DNA of 64,000 nucleotides from Streptomyces sp. WM6386 (GTDB taxonomy: Bacteria > Actinomycetota > Actinomycetes > Streptomycetales > Streptomycetaceae): assembly GCF_000972385.1 (NCBI RefSeq), contig NZ_JXTE01000047.1, positions 1 through 64,000 of the forward strand, read 5' to 3'. The position numbers were made by a program, and so were the translations under genes. Below, piece by piece: positions 58,419 through 64,000 of this stretch. The notes beneath the pieces are model-generated. The model made no database searches. It was not told the DNA's origin and saw nothing but the letters and a program-made list of their open reading frames with translations. How positions within the stretch are numbered: the stretch's first letter is position 1; each line of letters starts with the position of its first letter.

Positions 58419-60980
58419 GTGACCCGCTTCGACCCGCGAGGACGGACCAACCGGGCGCTGCTGGTGGGTGTCTCCGAGTACGAGTTCACGGAGCCGCCGC
58501 ACGGGGTGCCCGGCGACCTGCCGGCCGTCAAGCACGACGTGAACCGGCTGCGGGACGCGCTGCTGCGTGGCCGGGTGTTCGACGAGCACGACGTCATCGT
58601 CTCCCGCTCCCCGTCCCAGGACGAGTTCAACCGGGCCCTGCACACCGCCGCGGGCGAGGCCGAGGGCCTGCTCCTGCTGTACTTCGCCGGGCACGGGGCC
58701 ATCCCGAGCGCGGGCGACGAGCTGTTCCTGCAGATGCACAACGCGCGCGTGGTCCCGGGGCGGCACGCGGTGTTCCCGGGCGCGGAGATGTTCACCACCG
58801 TGCTGACGGTGCTCGCGGGCAGCCCGGCCGAGCGGGTCGTGGTGATCCTCGACTGCTGCTTCGCGGGCAACGCGGCCTGGCTGTGGGAGCGCTTCGAGAG
58901 CAAGCGCCGGGTGCTGCTGCTGATGAGCGTGCAGGCCAACCACCGGGTCGACGCGGGCGATCCGGGCACCCCGACGCCGTTCACCGGCGAGCTCGTACAG
59001 ATCCTGGACGAGGGCGGCGAGCTGGGGTTCCGGGAGCTGTCGGACGCGTTACGGGCCCGGATGGCCGCCGACGGGTACGAGACCGTACGGGGCGATCCGT
59101 GGGAGCCGCAGAGCAGATCCGAGCCGGACGAGGACGTCCTGCTGGCGGCGCCCGGGGTGAAGCCGCCCCCGCCGCCGCCCCCGCCACCCGTGCCGCCCCG
59201 GCGTCCCCTGACCGCCTTGCTCGCACTCCTCGGCACCTGGGCCGACACCGTCTCCGCCCGGCTGCGCCGCTCCCGCCTCCCCGGCCTGCTGCACATGGTG
59301 GGCCCCACCCGCCTCACCGCACTGCTCGCCCTCGCCGCGATCGGTCTCGGCTCCTACGGCATCGTCGCCCTGACCTCCGACAGCGACCCCTGCGCCCCGC
59401 CCCTGGAACTGCGCGCCCTGACCGACCCCGATCTCGCGCCGACGGTCACCGCGGCGGCCGACGCGTATCTGACATCGGACACCAACACCACCGGCGACGG
59501 CTGCCGGCGCAGCGGGATCACCGTCTACAGCGCGGGGTCCGCCGACACGGTCGCCGCGCTCGGCCAGGACTCGGTGGCCTGGCAGGAGCCACGTGACGAG
59601 GAGTCCAACCCGCAGCGGGACGTCGGCCCGCAGCCGGACGTGTGGATCCCGGCCTCCCCCGCCGACGCCGCCCGGGTCGCCGCACTCCAGGACACCGACG
59701 CCGTGGCCGAACTGGAGGCGGACGACGAGCCCTTCGCACACTCGCCGGTCGTGCTCGCGGTGCCGGAGCGGATCGCCGCGAAGTCCCTGGGGGACCGGGT
59801 CGGCCTGCCCCTGACCCGGATGATCGACCATCTGCGGGTGCGCGACGAGAAGGCCGCGGTACGCCGTCCCGACCCGGAGTTCGCCGACGCGGCGCTGCTC
59901 GCCACGGTCGGCCTGTACGACACCGCGAACGCCGACGCGGCCGGTGCCGAGCAGAAGGTCGCCCAGCCGGGACCGCCCGCCCCGACCGCCGCCGACCTGC
60001 TGTGCACGCTGCCCGCCGACGACGACGTGGACAACCGTACGGCGGCCCTCGTACCGGAGTTCCTGCTGCGCAGCGGCGTCGCCTGCGAACGTACGACACG
60101 CACCCCGCGCACGGCCCAGTACCCGAACGACGTGCCCGGTGTGCAGCCCACCTTCGTCCGGGTGCGCTGGGAGGGCGCCGACCGCGACGAGTCCGCGCGC
60201 GACCGGGCCGCCGGGGACTTCCGGGCGTGGCTGACCGGGGAGGAGGGACGGGCGGTGTTCGCGGCGGACGGCTTCCGCTCCACGGACGGGGAACTGCGCC
60301 GGCCGCGCGCCCCCGGGGTGCTGGCCGATCCGGAACCGCTCGACGAGTCCGCGGGCGCGGGCGAGATGACGAACGTCCTCGACCGGTACCGCGCCGCGCA
60401 CGGCCCCGGCCGGGTCCTCTATCTCCTGGACAGCTCCGGTTCGATGGCCGGCCTCTGGGAGGGCCCGAGCGGTGGCCCCGGCCTGCTGAAGCAGTCCCTG
60501 GGCGGGCTCGGCGCGCAGGACGAGTACGCCGTGTGGGGCGTCTCGGGAACCTCCGGCGACCGCCCGTACGAGAGTGTGCTCCCCTTCGGCCCGCACACCC
60601 GCAAGGAGGCCGAGCGCGCCGTCGACACCCGTGCCGAGGTCCGCGACGCCCAGGCCGACCCGCACGCCACGCTGCTCGCCGCGCTCGACGAGATGGCGGA
60701 ACGCGGCACCGCCGACGACCGCCCCCAGCTCATCGTCCACATCACCGACAGCGAGGACGACACCGCACTGACCGCAGGCAACCTCGACGACGTCCTGACC
60801 CGCGCCCGCTCGGTGAAGATCCCGGTGGCCACGGTCTCCCTGGACTCCGCCGGCTGCGACCGCACCGAACCGGCGGCCCGTATCGCCACCGCGAGCGGCG
60901 GCCGCTGTCTGGACGCCGGCGACGACCTCGGCGCGGCCCTGGCGGACGAGGTGGCCCGCACGGGAACGGGGGAGGACTGA
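58419..60980 (+). CDS. transmembrane caspase-family protease with extracellular solute-binding-like and VWA domains
   Basis: 853 residues. N-terminal peptidase C14 (metacaspase-like) domain (about 10-240): RALLVGVSEYEF, catalytic His92 (LLLLYFAGHGAI) and Cys147 (VVVILDCCFAGNA). A proline-rich segment (249-260) and one membrane span (299-319) follow, with the N-terminal protease predicted inside. The outside part has a periplasmic-binding-protein-like region (about 325-640: LRALTDPDLAPTVTAAADAYLTS ... PDVWIPASPADAARVAAL ... DFRAWLTGEEGRAVFAADGFR) and a VWA domain (about 660-853) with MIDAS D671-S-S-G-S. GTG 58419 lies 4 bases after EACC1. The TGA overlaps the next ATG by one base. Confidence 0.88.
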   Translation: MTRFDPRGRTNRALLVGVSEYEFTEPPHGVPGDLPAVKHDVNRLRDALLRGRVFDEHDVIVSRSPSQDEFNRALHTAAGEAEGLLLLYFAGHGAIPSAGDELFLQMHNARVVPGRHAVFPGAEMFTTVLTVLAGSPAERVVVILDCCFAGNAAWLWERFESKRRVLLLMSVQANHRVDAGDPGTPTPFTGELVQILDEGGELGFRELSDALRARMAADGYETVRGDPWEPQSRSEPDEDVLLAAPGVKPPPPPPPPPVPPRRPLTALLALLGTWADTVSARLRRSRLPGLLHMVGPTRLTALLALAAIGLGSYGIVALTSDSDPCAPPLELRALTDPDLAPTVTAAADAYLTSDTNTTGDGCRRSGITVYSAGSADTVAALGQDSVAWQEPRDEESNPQRDVGPQPDVWIPASPADAARVAALQDTDAVAELEADDEPFAHSPVVLAVPERIAAKSLGDRVGLPLTRMIDHLRVRDEKAAVRRPDPEFADAALLATVGLYDTANADAAGAEQKVAQPGPPAPTAADLLCTLPADDDVDNRTAALVPEFLLRSGVACERTTRTPRTAQYPNDVPGVQPTFVRVRWEGADRDESARDRAAGDFRAWLTGEEGRAVFAADGFRSTDGELRRPRAPGVLADPEPLDESAGAGEMTNVLDRYRAAHGPGRVLYLLDSSGSMAGLWEGPSGGPGLLKQSLGGLGAQDEYAVWGVSGTSGDRPYESVLPFGPHTRKEAERAVDTRAEVRDAQADPHATLLAALDEMAERGTADDRPQLIVHITDSEDDTALTAGNLDDVLTRARSVKIPVATVSLDSAGCDRTEPAARIATASGGRCLDAGDDLGAALADEVARTGTGED

Positions 60981-62347
60981 TGGGCCGAGGATGCCGACTG
61001 CTCATCGCTTCCCTGTTGCTGGCCGTCACCGCCTGCACCGGCGACCCCGGCACCCCCGCCGCTCCCTCTCCCGACGTGGCCGGGGACATCGTGGTCGCCG
61101 GGGGGCGGGACGTGACCGGACAGAACGGGATCCGGCAGCAGCTGATCGACGAGTGGAACGAGCGGGAGAAGAAGGCGGACTCCGGGTACCGTGCCCGCCT
61201 CGTCGAGCTGCCCGGCAGCGCCGACGAGCAGCGCAGTCAGCTGCTCGGCGCCCTGCAGTCCGGCAGCGCGGTCTACGACGTCGTCAACCTCGATGTGACA
61301 TGGGTACCGGAGTTCGCCGCGGCCGGGCTGATCCGCCCGCTGCACGGCAACGTGCTCGACCGCGATCACATCGAGTCCGTCGCGGATACGGCCCGTTGGG
61401 GCGACGAGGTGTACGCGGTGCCGTTCAACAGTGACGTCGGACTCCTCTACTACCGCCGCGATCTGCTCAAGGCGGCCGGCGTCCAGCAGACCGACCTGAG
61501 CGCGGGCCTCGACTGGGGGCAGCTGGAGGACCTGATCGAGGAGATCGACGAGCACCCGGCCGTGGGCGCCTACCAGAAGGGCTGGACCACTCAGCTCGCC
61601 CCCTATGAGGGCCGCACGGTCAACGCGGTCGAGGCGTTCGCGTCGGCGACGGAGGGCTTCCACTTCACCGGCGCCGACGGCCACTACGACGCCGACATCG
61701 ACCAGTTGACCGCCGGTGTCGCCGAACTTCGCCGCCGTACCGAGTCCCCGTACACCCTCCAGGACGCCGTGCACTCCGATGAGGCCGCCACGCTGAGCGA
61801 CTTCGCCGACGGCCGCACCGCCTTCCTGCGCCACTGGCCGTATGCCTACCGCACCCTCCACCAGTCCTTCTCCGAGGAGCAGTTGGGCGTCGTCCCGCTC
61901 CCCGGCCGGGCAGTGCTCGGCGGCCAGAACCTCGCGGTGACCGAGGGCTCGCAACGGGCCCGGAAGGCGACCGAGCTGATCAGGTACCTCACCGGCCCGG
62001 AGAGCGAACGCTGCCTGCTGGACGCGGGGTTCGCGGCGACCCGTGTCTCGGCCTACGCCGACGACGACGTCGGCTGCACCCTGCACACCACGGTCTCCTC
62101 CGCCTCCCCCACCGGCGAGCGGGCCGACCGGATGCCCCGCGACAAGGCCGGCCGCCCCGCCTACGCCCGCAGCATCCTGCTCCCCGCCCTCCAGGACGCG
62201 GTCCAGCGCCCGCGTACCCCGCTCTACGGCGCCTTCACCCAGACCTTCACGGCACAGCTGGGCCCACTCCTGGGCGACAGCCCGCCGGGCGACGCGGAGT
62301 TGGCGGCGGCGCTGGACGCGGCACTGAAGAAGGCCTTGCCGGACTAG
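60980..62347 (+). CDS. extracellular solute-binding lipoprotein
   Basis: 455 residues. Lipoprotein signal (MGRGCRLLIASLLLAVTAC, Cys19) followed by a type-1/2 extracellular solute-binding fold (family as for maltose/sugar-binding proteins): DIVVAGGRDVTGQNGIRQQLIDEWNEREKKADS ... YDVVNLDVTWVPEFAAAGLIRPL ... YAVPFNSDVGLLYYRRDLLKAAG ... AVLGGQNLAVTEGSQRARKATELIRYLTG. No ABC permease or ATPase is nearby. It is translationally coupled to the caspase gene (TGATG overlap), so it probably serves as the outer partner of that protein rather than a transporter subunit. Confidence 0.85.
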   Translation: MGRGCRLLIASLLLAVTACTGDPGTPAAPSPDVAGDIVVAGGRDVTGQNGIRQQLIDEWNEREKKADSGYRARLVELPGSADEQRSQLLGALQSGSAVYDVVNLDVTWVPEFAAAGLIRPLHGNVLDRDHIESVADTARWGDEVYAVPFNSDVGLLYYRRDLLKAAGVQQTDLSAGLDWGQLEDLIEEIDEHPAVGAYQKGWTTQLAPYEGRTVNAVEAFASATEGFHFTGADGHYDADIDQLTAGVAELRRRTESPYTLQDAVHSDEAATLSDFADGRTAFLRHWPYAYRTLHQSFSEEQLGVVPLPGRAVLGGQNLAVTEGSQRARKATELIRYLTGPESERCLLDAGFAATRVSAYADDDVGCTLHTTVSSASPTGERADRMPRDKAGRPAYARSILLPALQDAVQRPRTPLYGAFTQTFTAQLGPLLGDSPPGDAELAAALDAALKKALPD

Positions 62348-62351
62348 ACGG

Positions 62352-63593
62352 CTACGGAACGAGGTGGCTGAGCGCGCCCGCCACCAGCGTCCGCACCCCC
62401 GGCCCCACCACCGACAGATCCGGCGCGAAGTGCGGGCTGTGGTTGCTCGGCAGCGCGTCCAGGCGGGCCGGCAGGTCGTCGCCGCCCGGCGCCGCGTCCC
62501 AGATCCCGGCCGGGGTGGTCGTCACGAACCAGTAGGAGTACGGCTGTCCGTCCGCCGCCAGCCGGGAGAAGTCCTCGCTGCCCATCGCCGGGCCGGGATC
62601 GAGCACCGTGCCCGCGCCGAACACCTCGCGGTGCACGTCGGCGACCCGGCGGTCGGTCTCCGCGTCGTTCACGGTCACCGGGAAGGACCCGCCCAGTGTC
62701 ACCTCCGGCTCGCGCGGGCACCCCGCGGCCAGGCACTCGCCCTCGGCGATCCGGCGGATCGCGGCGACCATCCGGTCGCGTACCGCCTCCGACTGGGTGC
62801 GCAGGTTGAGGGAGATCCGGGCGGTGGACGGGATGATGTTGGCCGCCGTGCCCGCCTCGATCCGCCCGACCGTCAGCACGGCGGACTCACGGGGCGCCAC
62901 CTCCCGGCTCACCACGGTCTGCAGCCGGGTGACGATGTACGCCGCCGTCACCACCGGATCCACGGTCGTCTCCGGCCGCGAGCCGTGCCCGCCCCGCCCG
63001 TGCACCACGATGTCGACGTCGGTGGTGGCCGACAGGATCAGCCCGGGAACGTGCGGGTACAGCCCCACGGGCCCCGGCACCGCATGCTGCCCGAGCAGCA
63101 CGTCGGGGCGCGGCACGCGCGCGTACAGCCCGTCCGCCACCATGGCCGCCGCCCCGCCGCCGCTCTCCTCGGCGGGCTGCCCGACCACCACCAGCGTCCC
63201 GGACCAGGCGTCCCGTCCCGCCGCCAGCGCCTGGGCCGCGCCGGTCAGCCAGGTCACGTGCAGGTCGTGCCCGCAGGCGTGCATCACACCGGGGGTCTCG
63301 GAGGCGTACGGCAGTCCGGTCTCCTCCTGCACCGGCAGCGCGTCCATGTCGGCGCGCAGCAGGACCACGGGTCCGTCCCCGCCCCGCAGCACCCCGGCTA
63401 CTCCGGTGCCGCCGATGCCCTCGGTGGTGTCGTACCCCGCCTTCCTCAGCCGCTCGGCGAACCGCGTGGCCGTGCGGTGCTCCTGGCCGGAGAGCTCGGG
63501 GTGGCGGTGCAGGTCCCGGTAGAGGTCCTCCAGGTCCGGGACCGGGAGGTCGGCGGTGAGGTCCAGCGCGGTACGGGCGGCGGTGGAGGTCAT
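62352..63593 (-). CDS. M20-family metallopeptidase/amidohydrolase
   Basis: 413 residues from ATG 63593. Zinc motifs are VVLLRADMDALPVQEE (Asp), HACGHDLHVTWLTGAA (Cys-Gly-His; Asp), GQPAEESGGGA (Glu-Glu) and DPGPAMGSEDFSRLA (Glu), with a dimerisation/lid domain in the middle (VDIVVHGRGGHGSRPETTVDPV). This is the amidohydrolase (IAA-amino acid/hippurate hydrolase, AbgB-like) pattern, hydrolysing N-acyl amino acids or similar amides. The -10 TAGATT seven bases before the ATG suggests a leaderless transcript. Ends five bases from the convergent lipoprotein gene. Confidence 0.88.
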   Translation of the reverse strand: MTSTAARTALDLTADLPVPDLEDLYRDLHRHPELSGQEHRTATRFAERLRKAGYDTTEGIGGTGVAGVLRGGDGPVVLLRADMDALPVQEETGLPYASETPGVMHACGHDLHVTWLTGAAQALAAGRDAWSGTLVVVGQPAEESGGGAAAMVADGLYARVPRPDVLLGQHAVPGPVGLYPHVPGLILSATTDVDIVVHGRGGHGSRPETTVDPVVTAAYIVTRLQTVVSREVAPRESAVLTVGRIEAGTAANIIPSTARISLNLRTQSEAVRDRMVAAIRRIAEGECLAAGCPREPEVTLGGSFPVTVNDAETDRRVADVHREVFGAGTVLDPGPAMGSEDFSRLAADGQPYSYWFVTTTPAGIWDAAPGGDDLPARLDALPSNHSPHFAPDLSVVGPGVRTLVAGALSHLVP

Positions 63594-63600
63594 GGAGGGC

Positions 63601-63606
63601 AATCTA
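63601..63606 (-). promoter_or_regulatory. -10 box for a candidate leaderless M20 gene
   Basis: TAGATT on the minus strand, seven bases before ATG 63593. Confidence 0.4.
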
Positions 63607-63690
63607 TGCCGGGGGCCCGTCGTGGAACCTTTTCCGGGGCGCGGCCGTTTCCGGGGTGAGATCGATCAGACGAGTACCGAGGTGACGGCA

Positions 63691-64000
63691 ATGGCACTGT
63701 TCGACCGGCTCAAGGACCAGGCCAAGAGCTTGCAGCAGCAGGCGCAGGGCGGGCGCGGCACGACCGGGGGACACGGCTCGCAGACCGGTTCGCGCCCAGG
63801 CTCGCACGGTGGATCGAGCGGATCCCGCGCCCAGCTGGTCGGCCTGCTGAAGAACCAGCTCGGCTCGATCAAGACCGAGCTGAAGAGCGGTGCGTACCGG
63901 GACGCGAGCATGGCGATGTGCGCGCTGGTCGCGGCGGCCGACGGTCAGGTGGACGCGTCCGAGATGCAGCAGATGGAGCAGATGATCCTCAGCAACGAGG
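63691..64000 (+). CDS. TerB-like (tellurite resistance) protein, 5' part only
   Basis: The frame opens at ATG 63691, with GAGGTGA six to seven bases upstream, and runs off the right edge (103 codons visible). Residues 1-45 are a Gln/Gly/Ser-rich segment (MALFDRLKDQAKSLQQQAQGG), after which SAQ... LVGLLKNQLGSIKTELKSGAYRDASMAMCALVAAADGQVDASEMQQMEQMI matches the first helices of TerB, with its acidic metal-binding pattern (AAADGQVDxSE). Divergent from the M20 gene. Confidence 0.7.
   Translation, partial: MALFDRLKDQAKSLQQQAQGGRGTTGGHGSQTGSRPGSHGGSSGSRAQLVGLLKNQLGSIKTELKSGAYRDASMAMCALVAAADGQVDASEMQQMEQMILSNE

Noticed and set aside
60980..62347. The lipoprotein as part of an ABC sugar importer
   Set aside because: No permease or ATPase gene within the window and tight coupling to the caspase gene argue against it.

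Overview
This is a GC-rich (about 70%) stretch of a Streptomyces chromosome. The support is the codon usage, the mycothiol-type enzyme, the Bpa/PafE proteasome activator, the K15-type DD-peptidase, the many candidate leaderless genes and an aspS/metG/phoX/bkd gene order that recalls the core region of S. coelicolor (from memory, not searched). Most of the window is ordinary core chromosome. Small scars of mobile DNA and two or three accessory islets lie in it. No rRNA, tRNA, CRISPR array or intact transposase was seen.

Region by region: 1-0.9 kb holds a PadR-like 3' end and the proteasome activator. 0.9-4.5 kb is the branched-chain (or related) 2-oxoacid dehydrogenase operon bkdA-bkdB-bkdC, facing a NarL/DevR-type response regulator. 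5.6-10.8 kb has a split-barrel flavin-type protein, an APH-type kinase and two divergent membrane Ser/Thr kinases, one with a PASTA domain. 10.9-11.8 kb is a gene graveyard with a RelE-like toxin that lacks a start codon, a 5'-truncated partner and an internally deleted acetyltransferase. 11.9-27.1 kb carries a DD-carboxypeptidase, a GntR-MFS pair, a mycothiol-dependent-type enzyme, a nitrilase-family hydrolase, a GlxA-type regulator facing a cupin, an M18 aminopeptidase, an acyl-CoA dehydrogenase, a secreted intradiol dioxygenase, a pirin and a BRO-N protein. 27.2-38.3 kb holds an AI-2E-type permease, a PAS-GAF-SpoIIE-HATPase phosphatase, aspS, a tandem pair of Tat-exported intradiol dioxygenases and a secreted pectate lyase. 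38.4-44.9 kb holds metG, a fossil TnpB-type element, a VWA protein with a repeat-rich linker and a PhoX-type phosphatase behind a PHO-box-like repeat. 44.9-46.5 kb is a second decayed islet (LysR pseudogene, small GntR, Uma2). 46.5-55.9 kb has an FUSC permease with an exported nuclease-like protein, an alpha/beta hydrolase facing a MocR regulator, and a membrane SpoIIE phosphatase whose coding sequence contains a palindromic element. 58.0-62.3 kb is a three-gene unit: EACC1, a transmembrane caspase with extracellular solute-binding-like and VWA domains, and a solute-binding lipoprotein. An M20 peptidase and the start of a TerB-like gene finish the window.

The best candidate for an undescribed system is the 58.0-62.3 kb unit. 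A cytoplasmic caspase-like protease is joined through one membrane span to an extracellular ligand-binding-like and VWA region, with a small EACC1 protein before it and a lipoprotein binding protein after it, all with near-zero spacing. It looks like an outside-in death or conflict signalling device. Other points of interest are two palindromic elements lying inside open reading frames (52345-52389 and 54127-54302), a MocR-type direct-repeat operator that overlaps the -35 of the divergent promoter (50238-50272), a PHO-box-like repeat before phoX, and a set of genes whose -10 box sits 6-8 bases before the start codon.
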